DNA of 64,000 bases from Oceanicaulis sp. BBD 1991-10 (GCA_001657295.1 LYSW01000003.1:28979-92978); one strand, 5' to 3'. Numbered from the stretch's first letter, positions 25,947 through 35,524 are shown. Notes: a model not told the origin generated them from the letters alone. Numbers and translations: made by a program.

Positions 25947-26426
25947 ATGACCAAATATGGTTTGGCGGCGGCCCTGATCGCCATCATCGGGCTGCTGGTC
26001 TTCGGCTTTGCGCGCGAATTCGTGCCCATGGGCGACGCGCTGGTGATGGAGGGTGAGCTCGATCTCGAACCCGTCGAGCCGCTGGTCGCCGATTTGGAGC
26101 AGCAGGACGGCGTCAGCGCCGTGGATCTGCGTCTCATCGAGGATGAAGCCGACGGCTCCAGACGCCTGTTCGGCCGCTACACCTATCAGGGCGTTACGAT
26201 CTGGGTCCGCGCCGAATTCCGTGAATTCGACCAGCGCCTGGAGGCCGAGAGCTTCCGGCGCCGATTCCTGGGCGCCGCGGATCCCGAAAGCAGCCGGCGA
26301 GGACTGGAGATCCTGCTGGACGCGGTCGCCCGGCGCGCCACCTGCATCGAGGCGCTCGCAATCCCCCCTTCGCCGATGATGAGCGTGGGCCGCCCCTGCA
26401 TTGAGCTGTCAGGGGCGTCGGCTTAG
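25947..26426 (+). CDS. Single-pass membrane/exported protein, unknown
   Basis: A 159-residue protein: N-terminal hydrophobic helix MTKYGLAAALIAIIGLLVFGFA (uncleaved anchor or signal), then a soluble acidic domain with EPLVADLEQQDGVSAVDLRLIEDEADGSRRLFGRYTYQG and two Cys residues in the C-terminal half. I do not recognise a family. The position between ihfB and trpF is where many alphaproteobacteria carry a small LapA/DUF1049 membrane protein, but this is longer and different. The 3' end precedes the trpF ATG by 16 bp, so it is likely part of the trp transcript. Confidence 0.6.
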   Translation: MTKYGLAAALIAIIGLLVFGFAREFVPMGDALVMEGELDLEPVEPLVADLEQQDGVSAVDLRLIEDEADGSRRLFGRYTYQGVTIWVRAEFREFDQRLEAESFRRRFLGAADPESSRRGLEILLDAVARRATCIEALAIPPSPMMSVGRPCIELSGASA

Positions 26427-26442
26427 CGCCCGTGGACCGATA

Positions 26443-27081
26443 ATGACCGTCTCCGTCAAAATCTGCGGCCTTAATGACGCCGCCGCCGTCGACGCCGCGG
26501 TCTCGGCGGGCGCGGATTATCTGGGCTTTGTGATCTTTCCCAAAAGCCCGCGCCATGTCAGTCCGGCTGATGCAGGCGCGCTGGCCCGGCGCAAGGGCGC
26601 AGCGAAATCGGTGGCGGTGCTGGTGGACCCGACCGAACCGCAGCTGGGCGCGGTGTTGCGCGACATGCAGCCGGACATCATCCAGCTTCATGGCGGAGAG
26701 AGCCCGGCGCGCTGCCTGGACGCCCGGCACTATGCCGGCGACGCGGTCTGGAAGGCGATGGGCGTGTCGACTGCAGCGGATCTCGCGCGGGCCGCGCCTT
26801 ACGCCGGTCATGCGGACGGTTTCGTCTTCGACGCCAAACCGCCGAAACAGGCCGACCGGCCCGGCGGGCTGGGGCGGGCCTGGGACTACCGCCTTCTTAA
26901 GGGCTTCGACGCGGGCGCGCCCTGGCTCCTGGCTGGCGGATTGACGCCGGACACGGTCGCAAAGGCGATCCGGGAAAGCGGCGCGACCGCCGTCGACGTG
27001 GTCTCCGGCGTCGAATCCGCGCCCGGCGTGAAGGATATCGGCAAGATCAAAGCCTTTATTGCAGCGGCGAAAGCCGCCTGA
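26443..27081 (+). CDS. trpF: Phosphoribosylanthranilate isomerase
   Basis: Start at ATG 26443 (MTVSVKICGLNDAAAVDAAVSAGADYLGFVIFPKSPR). The 212-residue TIM barrel has the catalytic Cys in KICGL, FxxxSPRHV, IIQLHGGESPARC, a DAKPPKQADRPGGLGRAWDY stretch with the general acid Asp, and a C-terminal GGLTPDTVAKAIRESGATAVDVVSGVESAPGVKD phosphate site. It isomerises PRA to CdRP in tryptophan synthesis. It is the first gene of trpF-trpB-trpA. Confidence 0.94.
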   Translation: MTVSVKICGLNDAAAVDAAVSAGADYLGFVIFPKSPRHVSPADAGALARRKGAAKSVAVLVDPTEPQLGAVLRDMQPDIIQLHGGESPARCLDARHYAGDAVWKAMGVSTAADLARAAPYAGHADGFVFDAKPPKQADRPGGLGRAWDYRLLKGFDAGAPWLLAGGLTPDTVAKAIRESGATAVDVVSGVESAPGVKDIGKIKAFIAAAKAA

Positions 27082-27165
27082 GCCTTGAACCTTGAGGCGT
27101 TCGGGGCATGGTTAGGTGCGCCGCCCGCCCATCCCGGCTCATCGCGGCCAGCAGGACGTCTACGC

Positions 27166-28377
27166 ATGACCCAGCCCAACGCCTTTTCCCAGTTTCCCGA
27201 CGCCGCCGGACGCTTCGGCGACTTTGGCGGGCGCTATGTCGCCGAAACCTTGATGCCGAATATTTTGGCGCTGGAGGAGGCCTATGAGCGCTATAAGACC
27301 GACGCGGACTTCATCGCGGAGTTCGATCTGTTCAGCCGCGATTTCGTCGGCCGGCCCAGCCCGCTTTATTTCGCCGAGCGCCTGACCGAAGCCTTCGGCG
27401 GCGCGCAAATCTGGTTCAAGCGCGACGAGCTCAATCATACCGGCGCGCACAAGATCAATAATTGTTTAGGCCAGGTCCTGCTCGCCAAGCGCATGGGCAA
27501 AACCCGCATCATCGCGGAAACCGGCGCCGGCCAGCATGGCGTGGCGACGGCGACGGTGGCCGCCCGCTTCGGCCTGCCGTGCGAAGTCTTCATGGGCGCG
27601 ACCGATGTGGAACGTCAAAAGCCCAACGTCTTCCGCATGAAGCTCCTGGGCGCCGAGGTCCACGCCGTGACCAGCGGCCGCGGCACGCTGAAAGACGCCA
27701 TGAATGAGGCGTTGCGCGACTGGGTGACCTATCCCGACGAGACCTTCTACGTCATCGGCACGGTCGCCGGCCCGCACCCCTATCCGATGATGGTGCGCGA
27801 TTTTCAAAGCGTGATCGGCCGCGAAGCGCGCGCGCAGTTGCTGGAACGGATCGGCAAACTGCCGGACGCAGCGGTCGCCTGCATCGGCGGCGGATCGAAC
27901 GCCATGGGCCTGTTTCATCCCTTCCTGGAAGACGAGGACGTCCGCCTGATCGGCGTGGAAGCGGCCGGCAAGGGGCTGGACACGCCCGATCACGCCGCGA
28001 GCCTCAATGGCGGCAAGCCGGGCATTTTGCACGGCAACAAGACCTATCTCCTGCAGGACGAGGACGGCCAGATCACCGAAGGTCACTCCATCTCGGCGGG
28101 CCTGGATTATCCCGGTATCGGTCCCGAGCACGCCTTCCTTCATGACATGGGCCGGGCGGAATACCGCTCAGCGACCGACGAGGAAGCGCTGGAGATGTTC
28201 CAGCTCTGCTCGAAGCTGGAAGGCATCATCCCGGCGCTCGAGCCCGCTCACGCGCTCGCCCGCGTGCGCGACCTCGCCCAGGAGCTCGGTCCGGACAAAA
28301 CCATCCTGATGAATATGTGCGGGCGCGGCGACAAGGATGTGTTCTCCGTCGCCGGCGCGCTGGGGGTGGAGCTTTAG
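27166..28377 (+). CDS. trpB: Tryptophan synthase beta subunit
   Basis: Start at ATG 27166 ([31 protein letters not shown]); an upstream in-frame extension is not supported. The 403-residue PLP enzyme has Lys in [25 protein letters not shown], the [15 protein letters not shown] phosphate loop, and C-terminal MCGRGDKD. It condenses indole, channelled from TrpA, with serine. The stop TAG abuts the trpA ATG with no gap, indicating translational coupling. Confidence 0.97.
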   Translation: MTQPNAFSQFPDAAGRFGDFGGRYVAETLMPNILALEEAYERYKTDADFIAEFDLFSRDFVGRPSPLYFAERLTEAFGGAQIWFKRDELNHTGAHKINNCLGQVLLAKRMGKTRIIAETGAGQHGVATATVAARFGLPCEVFMGATDVERQKPNVFRMKLLGAEVHAVTSGRGTLKDAMNEALRDWVTYPDETFYVIGTVAGPHPYPMMVRDFQSVIGREARAQLLERIGKLPDAAVACIGGGSNAMGLFHPFLEDEDVRLIGVEAAGKGLDTPDHAASLNGGKPGILHGNKTYLLQDEDGQITEGHSISAGLDYPGIGPEHAFLHDMGRAEYRSATDEEALEMFQLCSKLEGIIPALEPAHALARVRDLAQELGPDKTILMNMCGRGDKDVFSVAGALGVEL

Positions 28378-29172
28378 ATGACCCGCCTCACGCCCACTTT
28401 CGAACGCCTGAAGGCGTCGAACGCCGCCGGCTTCATCGCCTATGTCATGGCGGGCGACCCGGACGCCGAAACCACGCTTAAGACCATGCGCGGCCTGGCG
28501 GATGCGGGCGCGGACGTGATCGAGCTCGGCGTGCCTTTCACCGATCCCATGGCGGACGGGCCGACGATTCAGCGCGCGGCGATCCGGGCGCTGGACGGCG
28601 GCATGACCTTGAAAGGCGTGCTGGCGCTGGTGCGCCAGTTTCGCACGTCCCATGCCGACACGCCCGTCGTCCTGATGGGCTACGCCAATCCGTTTCACGC
28701 CTTCGGCTACGCCCAGGCGGCGGCGGCGATGGCGGAGGCGGGCGCGGACGGACTGATCTGCGTGGACATTCCGCCGGAGGAGGACGCGGGCCTGCGCGGG
28801 GCTTTGGACGCCCATGGGCTGAGCTTTGTACGCCTGGCGGCGCCGACCACCTCGGACCAGCGCCTGCCTCAAGTGGTGACGCACGCCTCCGGTTTCGTCT
28901 ATTACGTCTCCACGACCGGCGTGACCGGCGCCGGGGCGGGTGAAACCGCCGACATCGCCGAAGCGGTCGCGCGGGTGAAGACGGCGTCCGGATTGCCGGT
29001 GGCGGTGGGTTTTGGCGTGAAGACTGCAGCGCGCGCCGCCGAGATCGCCAAAGTCGCAGACGCGGTCGTCGTCGGATCGGCGATCGTCGATGCGCTGGAC
29101 AAGGAAGGGGCGGACGCCGCGATCACGCTGGCGGGCGCTCTGGCCGACGCCGCCCATGCGGCGCGCGGCTGA
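28378..29172 (+). CDS. trpA: Tryptophan synthase alpha subunit
   Basis: A 264-residue TIM barrel starting directly after trpB. AYVMAGDPDAETT, ADVIELGVPFTDPMADGPTIQRA with catalytic Glu and Asp, the MGYANPFHAFGYAQAAAAM segment, YYVSTTGVTGAGAGET loop 6, and PVAVGFGVKT phosphate site. It cleaves indole-3-glycerol phosphate to indole for TrpB. It is followed by accD 22 bp downstream, the standard alphaproteobacterial order. Confidence 0.96.
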   Translation: MTRLTPTFERLKASNAAGFIAYVMAGDPDAETTLKTMRGLADAGADVIELGVPFTDPMADGPTIQRAAIRALDGGMTLKGVLALVRQFRTSHADTPVVLMGYANPFHAFGYAQAAAAMAEAGADGLICVDIPPEEDAGLRGALDAHGLSFVRLAAPTTSDQRLPQVVTHASGFVYYVSTTGVTGAGAGETADIAEAVARVKTASGLPVAVGFGVKTAARAAEIAKVADAVVVGSAIVDALDKEGADAAITLAGALADAAHAARG

Positions 29173-29194
29173 ACACAAAGAGATGAGGCTTTAA

Positions 29195-30085
29195 ATGAGC
29201 TGGCTTCAACGCATCACTCCGCCAGGCGTGCAGCGCATGTTTGAGAAGCGGGACACGCCGGAGAACCTCTGGGTCAAATGCCCGATCTCCGGCGAGATGG
29301 TCTTTAACAAGGACCTGGAAGCCGGCCAGCACGTCACGCCCGCGGGCCATCACATGCGCATCGGACCGGACCTGCGCTTCAAATATCTCTTCGACGCCGC
29401 TTTCACCGAAGTCGAGCTGCCCGAAGTGGCCAAGGACCCGCTGAAATTCAAGGACGACAAGCCTTACACGACACGCCTGGCCGCCGCCCGCAAGAAGACC
29501 GGCCGATCCGACGCCATGGCGATCGCCACGGGCTCGATCAAAGGCATTGAAACCACCGTCATCGTTCAGGACTTCGCCTTCATGGGCGGCTCGCTGGGCA
29601 TGGGCGCGGGCGAATCCTTCATCAAGGCGTGTGATATCGCCCTGGAAAAGCGTACGCCCCTGGTCGCCTTCACGGCCGCGGGCGGCGCGCGCATGCAGGA
29701 AGGCGCCTTGTCGCTGATGCAGATGCCGCGCACCACGCTGGGGGTGGAGCTCTTAAAGGACGCGGGCCTGCCCTATATCGTCGTCTTATGCGACCCGACC
29801 ACGGGCGGGGTGACCGCCAGCTACGCCATGCTGGGCGATGTCCATCTGGCCGAGCCCGGCGCGCTGATCGGTTTCGCCGGCCCGCGCGTGATCGAACAGA
29901 CCATTCGCGAAAAACTGCCCGAAGGCTTCCAGCGCTCCGAATATCTTCTGGACAAGGGCATGGTCGACAAAGTCGTCGATCGCCGCGACTTGCCGGAAAC
30001 GTTGGGCAATCTGATGCGCGTGATGATGAAGCGCCCGGCGCCCGGCGCCAATGCGCCCGCGCCGGTGGAGCCGGTTGAGGGCTGA
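29195..30085 (+). CDS. accD: Acetyl-CoA carboxylase carboxyltransferase subunit beta
   Basis: A 296-residue AccD with TGAGG upstream of the ATG. Carboxyltransferase core: [125 protein letters not shown]. The N-terminal zinc ribbon is degenerate: [31 protein letters not shown] keeps only the first Cys of the usual four. I recall similar degeneracy in other alphaproteobacterial AccD proteins. It forms malonyl-CoA with AccA for fatty-acid synthesis. Confidence 0.95.
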   Translation: MSWLQRITPPGVQRMFEKRDTPENLWVKCPISGEMVFNKDLEAGQHVTPAGHHMRIGPDLRFKYLFDAAFTEVELPEVAKDPLKFKDDKPYTTRLAAARKKTGRSDAMAIATGSIKGIETTVIVQDFAFMGGSLGMGAGESFIKACDIALEKRTPLVAFTAAGGARMQEGALSLMQMPRTTLGVELLKDAGLPYIVVLCDPTTGGVTASYAMLGDVHLAEPGALIGFAGPRVIEQTIREKLPEGFQRSEYLLDKGMVDKVVDRRDLPETLGNLMRVMMKRPAPGANAPAPVEPVEG

Positions 30086-30112
30086 GCTGTCCCGCTCGCC
30101 CCGCTTGACGAG

Positions 30113-31447
30113 ATGACCGCCCAAATCCCTGGCCCTGAGACCATCGACGCCGCCCTGGAGCGCCTCGCCAAGCTGCACCCGAAATCCATCGATCTGTCGC
30201 TCGACCGGATCGAGACCCTGCTGGACAAGCTCGGCCGGCCGCAGGACCGGCTGCCGCCCGCCATCCATCTGGCCGGCACCAACGGCAAAGGCTCCACCGC
30301 GGCCTTCCTGCGCGCCATCGCCGAGGCGGCCGGCGACACGGTGCATGTCTATTCTTCGCCGCACCTCGTCCGCTTCAACGAGCGGATCCGGCTGGCGGGC
30401 GAGATTGTCGACGACGCGCGCCTGAAAGCCGCCTTCGACCGGGTCGAGGCCGCCAATGGCGACGCCCCGCTGTCTTTCTTTGAAGCGACGACGGCCGCCG
30501 CCTTCCTGCTGTTCGCAGAGACGCCGGCGGACCGGTTGATCCTGGAGACCGGGCTGGGCGGCCGGCTGGACGCGACCAATGTGATCGCTGCGCCGCAATG
30601 CACCGTCATCACGCCGGTCAGCCTCGATCACCAAGCCTTCCTCGGCGACACGGTGGAGGCCATCGCGGGGGAAAAAGCCGGCATCCTCAAGCCAGGCGCG
30701 CCGCTGGTGCTGGGCCCGCAACGCGACGCGGCCCGGCGCGTCATTCAGACCGCAGCCGAGCGGTTGGGCGCGCCGGTCACGGCCTGGGGCGAGCAGTTTC
30801 GCGCCTATCCGGAGCGCGACCGGCTGGTCTATGAGGAAGATGCGCTGCTGTGGGATTTGCCCGCGCCCGCGCTTATCGGTCCGCACCAGATCGTCAACGC
30901 CGGCATGGCGATCGCGGCCGCGCGCCTGTGCGGCTATGACGAAACGGCTGTCGCCCAGGGGCTTGCGTCGGCGCGCTGGCCTGCCCGGCTCCAGCGTCTG
31001 ACCACCGGGCCGCTCTCCGAGATCGCCAGCGCGCGCGGCGCGGATGTCTGGCTCGACGGAGGACACAACGCCGCCGCCGGTGAAGCGCTGGCGGCCAGCC
31101 TGGGGCAAATGCCCGGCGCCGGCGAACGGCCCCTGGTGTTGATCGCAGCCTTTTCCGTGAACAAGGATGCAGCCGCCTATCTGCGCTTCTTCACCGGGCT
31201 CGCGGCGCGGGTGATCGCGATTGAATTCGGCGGCGGGCGAGAAGGCGCTCAGACCGCGCACGCCGTGGCCGTCGCCGCCCGCAGCGTCGACCTTCCGGCG
31301 CAGACCGCAGCGGGCCTGACCGAAGCCGTTCATGATGCGCTGGAGGACTATGAACGCCCGCGCCTCGTGATTTGCGGCTCGCTCTATCTGGCCGGCGAGG
31401 TGCTGGCGATGGAGGGAGATGACGCGGTGCAGGCAACGCCCGGCTAA
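30113..31447 (+). CDS. folC: Bifunctional folylpolyglutamate synthase/dihydrofolate synthase
   Basis: A 444-residue Mur-ligase-type protein. P-loop AGTNGKGSTAAFLRAI, VYSSPHLVRFNERIRLAGE, ILETGLGGRLDATNVI, SLDHQAFLGDTVEAIAGEKAGILKPG and C-terminal DGGHNAAAGEALA. It adds glutamate to dihydropteroate and folate. It follows accD with a 27-bp gap and ends in a 4-bp stop overlap with the convergent phosphatase gene (CTAA). Confidence 0.94.
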   Translation: MTAQIPGPETIDAALERLAKLHPKSIDLSLDRIETLLDKLGRPQDRLPPAIHLAGTNGKGSTAAFLRAIAEAAGDTVHVYSSPHLVRFNERIRLAGEIVDDARLKAAFDRVEAANGDAPLSFFEATTAAAFLLFAETPADRLILETGLGGRLDATNVIAAPQCTVITPVSLDHQAFLGDTVEAIAGEKAGILKPGAPLVLGPQRDAARRVIQTAAERLGAPVTAWGEQFRAYPERDRLVYEEDALLWDLPAPALIGPHQIVNAGMAIAAARLCGYDETAVAQGLASARWPARLQRLTTGPLSEIASARGADVWLDGGHNAAAGEALAASLGQMPGAGERPLVLIAAFSVNKDAAAYLRFFTGLAARVIAIEFGGGREGAQTAHAVAVAARSVDLPAQTAAGLTEAVHDALEDYERPRLVICGSLYLAGEVLAMEGDDAVQATPG

Positions 31448-31914
31448 ACCCGCGCGACCAGCCCCTCGACCCCACGCTCGATCAAGTCCAGCGCGGCTTC
31501 GAATTCGGCCGCGTCGCCATAATAAGGGTCAGGCACGTCCCGGCCGGCGAGACCGACGGACCAGTCCATGAGCTTGGTGATCGAGCGCTCCGGAAGGCGC
31601 AAGGCCGCCCGCCGCGCTGAAAGCCAGCGCAAATGGCCGGAATCCAGCGCGACCAGATGGTCGAAGCGGCGAAAATCCTCGTCCTCCACCGCGCGGGCCG
31701 ATTGATCGGACAGGTCATAGCCGCGCGCTTCGCCGGCCGTGACGGCGCGCCGGTCCGGCCGTTCGCCGGCATGCCAGTCGCCGGTGCCGGCGCTGTCGAC
31801 CAGGACTTGCTTGCCGAGCGCGGCGGCCTTCGCGCGCGCCACCGCCTCCGCCAGCGGAGAACGGCAGATATTCCCGGTGCAGACAAACAAGACGCTCACC
31901 TGGCGGATCGTCAT
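31444..31914 (-). CDS. Low-molecular-weight protein-tyrosine phosphatase family protein
   Basis: A 156-residue LMW-PTP: active-site loop VLFVCTGNICRSPLAEAV with Cys12 and Arg18, the DSAGTGDWHAGERPDRRAV region, and the DPYYGD loop supplying the general acid Asp. The family dephosphorylates phosphotyrosine or related substrates in the cytoplasm. No tyrosine kinase or exopolysaccharide cluster is adjacent, so its substrate is unknown. Convergent with folC, overlapping by four bases. Confidence 0.9.
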   Translation of the reverse strand: MTIRQVSVLFVCTGNICRSPLAEAVARAKAAALGKQVLVDSAGTGDWHAGERPDRRAVTAGEARGYDLSDQSARAVEDEDFRRFDHLVALDSGHLRWLSARRAALRLPERSITKLMDWSVGLAGRDVPDPYYGDAAEFEAALDLIERGVEGLVARV

Positions 31915-32003
31915 GGCGCAGGCCTCCTAGCCTGCACGCTGGCATGACCGCATCTCATCGCAAAGCCCGGTTCCGCTCTTGCGGTTGATCGCGGGTAAAG
32001 GCG

Positions 32004-32930
32004 TCAGCGCCGGATCAGGGCCGGCTGCGGCTGGAACTGGTCGGCGATCTTCAAGTCGCGCGCCCAGCGCAGCTTTTCAAAGATCAGGATCGCCGTGCCG
32101 TTATAGTCCACCAGCCGGTTGATCAGCCCGCGCCGCGGCAGGTGCAGCGCGCTCGACGGCTCGTCATGGTGATGATCGTGAAAGGCTTCGCCGCCGGTCA
32201 GCATGGCGAGCACATAGTCGAACCAGACCGGCGTCTTAAGATGTCCGAAGACATTCACGCCCAGGATCGTCGCGTGGAACTGAACGCCGCGCGCGATGAT
32301 CGCGGAGGCGTGCAGCATCAAGGTCAGGATCAGGGATCCGCCCGCCATCCAGACCGCGAGATATACCAGCGCCGGCAGGAAGAGGTGCACGGCGACCGTG
32401 ATCAGATTGTAGTGCCGGTCGAAGACCCGCACGGTCTTGCTGTCGCGCAGCCACATCGCCAATGGGCGCTGAAGATCGTTGGGATCGCGAAAGAGCAGCC
32501 AGCCGACCCAGGCCCATAGCTTGCCTTCGGCCGGGTTATGGGGATCGCCCGGCTTGTCGGACAGGCGGTGATGCTGGCTGTGATAATTCACCCAGTCCTT
32601 GATATTGCCCTGCATGGCGATGGTGCAGTTGATCGCCGTGATGACCTTGGCCGGCCCCCAAAGCTCGCCGGCCTTGTGCTGCCAGATCCGATGCAGGACG
32701 CCGATCCCGGTATTGCAGATCACCAATGTGACGGCGCCGGTGAACAGCGCGGCCAGCGCGTACCACCAATGCAGGGTGAGGCTTTGCAGGGCGAGGCCCA
32801 GGATGATCGCCAGGGTCAGGCCGATCAGCCCCAAAGCCGGATAGATGATGGCGGAAAATGCGCTCGGCCAATCAAAGGTCGACCAGCTTTTCGTAATCGC
32901 GAGCGACCGCGGCAGCGGCTGTCTTTTCAT
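32004..32930 (-). CDS. Fatty-acid desaturase (acyl-CoA/acyl-lipid delta-9 type)
   Basis: I take ATG 32928-32930 as the start (MKRQPLPRSLAITKSW); a GTG five codons upstream is an alternative. About 308 residues with four membrane helices in two hairpins and the three His boxes of membrane desaturases: LHRIWQHK (HxxxxH), YHSQHHR (HxxHH) and FHDHHHDEP (HxxHH-like), which bind a di-iron centre. It would introduce a cis double bond into an acyl chain using O2 and an electron donor. It lies divergent to fabI, so it is probably part of membrane-lipid metabolism. Confidence 0.88.
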   Translation of the reverse strand: MKRQPLPRSLAITKSWSTFDWPSAFSAIIYPALGLIGLTLAIILGLALQSLTLHWWYALAALFTGAVTLVICNTGIGVLHRIWQHKAGELWGPAKVITAINCTIAMQGNIKDWVNYHSQHHRLSDKPGDPHNPAEGKLWAWVGWLLFRDPNDLQRPLAMWLRDSKTVRVFDRHYNLITVAVHLFLPALVYLAVWMAGGSLILTLMLHASAIIARGVQFHATILGVNVFGHLKTPVWFDYVLAMLTGGEAFHDHHHDEPSSALHLPRRGLINRLVDYNGTAILIFEKLRWARDLKIADQFQPQPALIRR

Positions 32931-33046
32931 GGATGTGATTCTCACGTCGCTATGTCATGGCGCAAGATAGACTTGGCGCTTGCCCCTCCCAAGATGGTGC
33001 GCACACTGCCATGCGCCGCGCCGGAACTCCAAACGCAAAAGGCCGC

Positions 33047-33178
33047 ATGTTTCATCACATCCGCGCGATGCTCGACGCCATGGCTCAGCTGCGCTATTGC
33101 ACCGGTCACAAGAGGCGCGCGAGGCTTCGCGAAGCCGTTGAACTTCTTGCCGCGCGCCGGGTCCCGGCGACGCGCTGA
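33047..33178 (+). CDS. Possible small basic protein, uncertain
   Basis: A 43-residue frame MFHHIRAMLDAMAQLRYC followed by a basic helical tail ending RRVPATR, with AAAAGG just upstream of the ATG and fabI 19 bp downstream. It is Arg-rich and helix-prone, as in small DUF1127-type proteins, but I cannot match it to any family, and the 251 bp between desaturase and fabI starts may be only regulatory sequence. Low confidence. Confidence 0.25.
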   Translation: MFHHIRAMLDAMAQLRYCTGHKRRARLREAVELLAARRVPATR

Positions 33179-33197
33179 CCAATGAAAGGGCGTGGCG

Positions 33198-34022
33198 ATG
33201 GCCGACACCGAATTCCCGGCAGGCGAGCTGATGAAGGGCAAGCGCGGACTTGTCATGGGCGTGGCGAACAAAAACTCCATCGCCTGGGGGATCGCCCGTC
33301 AGCTGCACGCCCAGGGCGCCGAACTGGCCTTTTCCTATCAGGATGAAGCGCTGGAGAAACGCGTCCGGCCGCTGGTGGAATCCCTGGGTGACGCGCCCTT
33401 CCTGGTGACCGCCGACGTGACCGATGACGAGAGCATGGACGCCTGCTTCGCCGCCCTGAAGGCGAAATGGGGCGGCATTGATTTCCTGGTCCACGCCATC
33501 GCCTTCGCCGGCAAGGACGAGCTGGTGGGCAGCTTCACGCACAACACCACGCGCCTGGGCTTTCAGCGCGCCATGGACATCTCCGCCTATTCCTTCGTCG
33601 ACGCCGCGCGCCGGGCCAGCGAATTGATGCCGTCCAAGGAAGACGGCGGCGGAGCCATGGTGTCTTTGACCTATCTGGGCTCTGAACGCGTGGTCCCGAA
33701 TTATAATGTCATGGGCGTCGCCAAGGCGGCGCTGGAAGCCTCCACGCGCTATATCGCCCGAGACCTGGGCCCGCAGGGCATCCGGGTCAACGCCATCTCG
33801 GCCGGTCCGATGCGCACGCTGGCCATGGCGGGCATTTCCGGCGGCCGCACCCTGATGAAGACCGGCAAGGACTGGTCCATGCTCAAAGAAGACACCACCA
33901 TGGAAGGCGTGGCGGGTTCGGCCCTCTACCTGCTTTCCGATCTGGGCAAGTCCTGCACCGGTGAAGTCCTGCACGTGGACGCCGGATTCCACGCGGTGGC
34001 GGTGCCGGACATCGAGGAGTAA
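33198..34022 (+). CDS. fabI: Enoyl-[acyl-carrier-protein] reductase (NADH), FabI
   Basis: Start at ATG 33198 with AAAGGG upstream; a GTG two codons earlier is less likely. 274 residues. NAD motif GKRGLVMGVANKNSIAWGIARQLHAQGAELAFSYQ, HAIAFAGKDELVGSF, catalytic YNVMGVAKAALE (Tyr and Lys), and NAISAGPMRTLAMAGISG. It performs the last reduction of the fatty-acid elongation cycle. It converges on an acyltransferase gene, with a palindromic extragenic element between them. Confidence 0.95.
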   Translation: MADTEFPAGELMKGKRGLVMGVANKNSIAWGIARQLHAQGAELAFSYQDEALEKRVRPLVESLGDAPFLVTADVTDDESMDACFAALKAKWGGIDFLVHAIAFAGKDELVGSFTHNTTRLGFQRAMDISAYSFVDAARRASELMPSKEDGGGAMVSLTYLGSERVVPNYNVMGVAKAALEASTRYIARDLGPQGIRVNAISAGPMRTLAMAGISGGRTLMKTGKDWSMLKEDTTMEGVAGSALYLLSDLGKSCTGEVLHVDAGFHAVAVPDIEE

Positions 34023-34037
34023 GGCCCGACGGGCTGT

Positions 34038-34060
34038 CATGGCCCGGCTTATCCGGGCCA
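34038..34060. repeat. Extragenic palindrome TGGCCCGG...CCGGGCCA
   Basis: TGGCCCGG and CCGGGCCA form an 8-bp perfect inverted repeat with a short CTTAT-type loop, in the 117-bp convergent gap between fabI and the acyltransferase gene. Sequences of this kind (GGCCCGGCTT...CCGGGCC) recur between genes in many alphaproteobacterial genomes, from general knowledge. It may also act as a weak bidirectional transcription stop. Another hairpin (CCCCCCGG...CCGGGGG) lies near 34101-34124. Confidence 0.5.
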
Positions 34061-34139
34061 CCCATTCCAGATATCGGCCGTTTCGCCCGATCCTGGCGGC
34101 GTGCCCCCCGGAGAGCCGGGGGCGGACAGCCGTCAGGCC

Positions 34140-35342
34140 CTAAGCCTCCGCCGAGCGTGCGGCGGGGGCCTTGCGCGCCGCCTCGAGCTTCAGCCCGAAT
34201 ACCGGCCGGAGCGGCTTGATCCGGCGGATCAGCTCAAAGCCCAGGAACGACCCGGCGAGGGTCGCCAGCACGACCAGGACGAATTCCGCGCCGACGCCGA
34301 AACCCATACGGGTGAGCGCATACCCGGCGGCGACCGTGACTGTCTGATGCAGGATGTAGACCGGGAAGATCGCCTCGGTGAGATAGCGGCGCATGGGACC
34401 GTCGCCGGTCAAGAAGCGCCGCGCCAGGCCGAGCAGGGCGAGGATCACGGTCCACGCATAGAGCACGCGGCCCGCCCTTGCGATCCAAAGCGCCACGGGC
34501 TGGTCGGCGAAGGCGTCCCAATAGATCCAGACCGGCGTCAGGATCGCGCCGAGCCCGGCCGCGAGCGACAGCGCATAGGGCAGCGCCCGGTCGACGCCGG
34601 TCCAGAAACGCTCGCTGCGCGCGGCGAACACGCCGTAAAGCACGAAGGTGAAGCTGATGGCGTGGTTGGCCCAGTCGCTGGTGAGATTATGCGTCGTCTC
34701 CCAATGGGGCGTCAGAAATATGCGGTAGGCCATCAGCGGCAGGAAGGGCAGAAGGATCAGCCAAAGCGGGCCGAGCCGGCCCTCCCAGAGCCGCGCCAGC
34801 CACGCGCCCGGCCCGTTTGCGAACGCTTTGAGCGCGACCATCATGGGCGCCAGCAGCAGGGCGTAGACGAAGAGATAGACCACATACCAAAGATGATTCC
34901 AGGTCGGCACGGTGATGCCGGCGATCTCCCAGCTGGTGATGTAGTCCGGCCAGAAGGCCAGAATGCCCGGCTCGATCTCGCCCATCTCGCGCAGCTGGAA
35001 ATAGGTCTGCGGCATGACCACGACGAGCATGCCGAACACGATGACCGGAAGCAGGCGCAGCGCACGCTCGCGGGCGAACCGCCAGCCGCCCAGCTTGTCA
35101 TAGAGATAGCTGAACGCCACGCCGGAGATGAAGAAGAGCAGGGATAATCGCCACGGGTTGAGCAGCCTCATCAGAGGCTCGAGCCCCTCGCCCGCATGGA
35201 CGCTTTTCACATGCCAGCCCCATGGCACGTAGAACATGCCGACATGGTAAAAAATGAGCAGGCCGAAGGCGATGATCCGCAGCCAGTCGAGATCGTGGCG
35301 GCGGGTGAAGACGGCGTTGGGATTGACCGGGGAGGACGACAT
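34140..35342 (-). CDS. Acyltransferase family 3 membrane protein
   Basis: A 400-residue polytopic protein with about ten membrane helices. The N-terminal RRHDLDWLRIIAFGLLIFYHVGMFYVPWG carries the conserved Arg/Asp and His of acyltransferase-3 enzymes, and SLLFFISGVAFSYLY and RRYLTEAIFPVYILHQTVTV match later segments. The family moves acyl groups (acetyl, succinyl) to sugars or glycans at the inner membrane, as OpgC/MdoC does. It diverges from a LytTR regulator with a 182-bp gap, suggesting regulation of this gene by that neighbour. The acceptor is unknown. Confidence 0.85.
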   Translation of the reverse strand: MSSSPVNPNAVFTRRHDLDWLRIIAFGLLIFYHVGMFYVPWGWHVKSVHAGEGLEPLMRLLNPWRLSLLFFISGVAFSYLYDKLGGWRFARERALRLLPVIVFGMLVVVMPQTYFQLREMGEIEPGILAFWPDYITSWEIAGITVPTWNHLWYVVYLFVYALLLAPMMVALKAFANGPGAWLARLWEGRLGPLWLILLPFLPLMAYRIFLTPHWETTHNLTSDWANHAISFTFVLYGVFAARSERFWTGVDRALPYALSLAAGLGAILTPVWIYWDAFADQPVALWIARAGRVLYAWTVILALLGLARRFLTGDGPMRRYLTEAIFPVYILHQTVTVAAGYALTRMGFGVGAEFVLVVLATLAGSFLGFELIRRIKPLRPVFGLKLEAARKAPAARSAEA

Positions 35343-35524
35343 TCAAGGCTCCAATCGATATTGCAGCCATTGCACCGCAGGACGCCGGGCGGCTCTACGC
35401 CGAAGGGCGCTCCGGCGGGTCCCCGGGACAAGGCGCTGCGGTGCGGGGGCGAGCGGCGGCGCCAAGGGACGGGCGGCGGCGCCTTTCCATTGCCTCTTCA
35501 AGACGGTCTGGCACTCTTGCGGCC

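Noticed and set aside
33883..34065. Short minus-strand frame reading MGGPDKPGHDS...
   Set aside because: This is the translation of an extragenic palindromic repeat plus the 3' end of fabI, not a gene.
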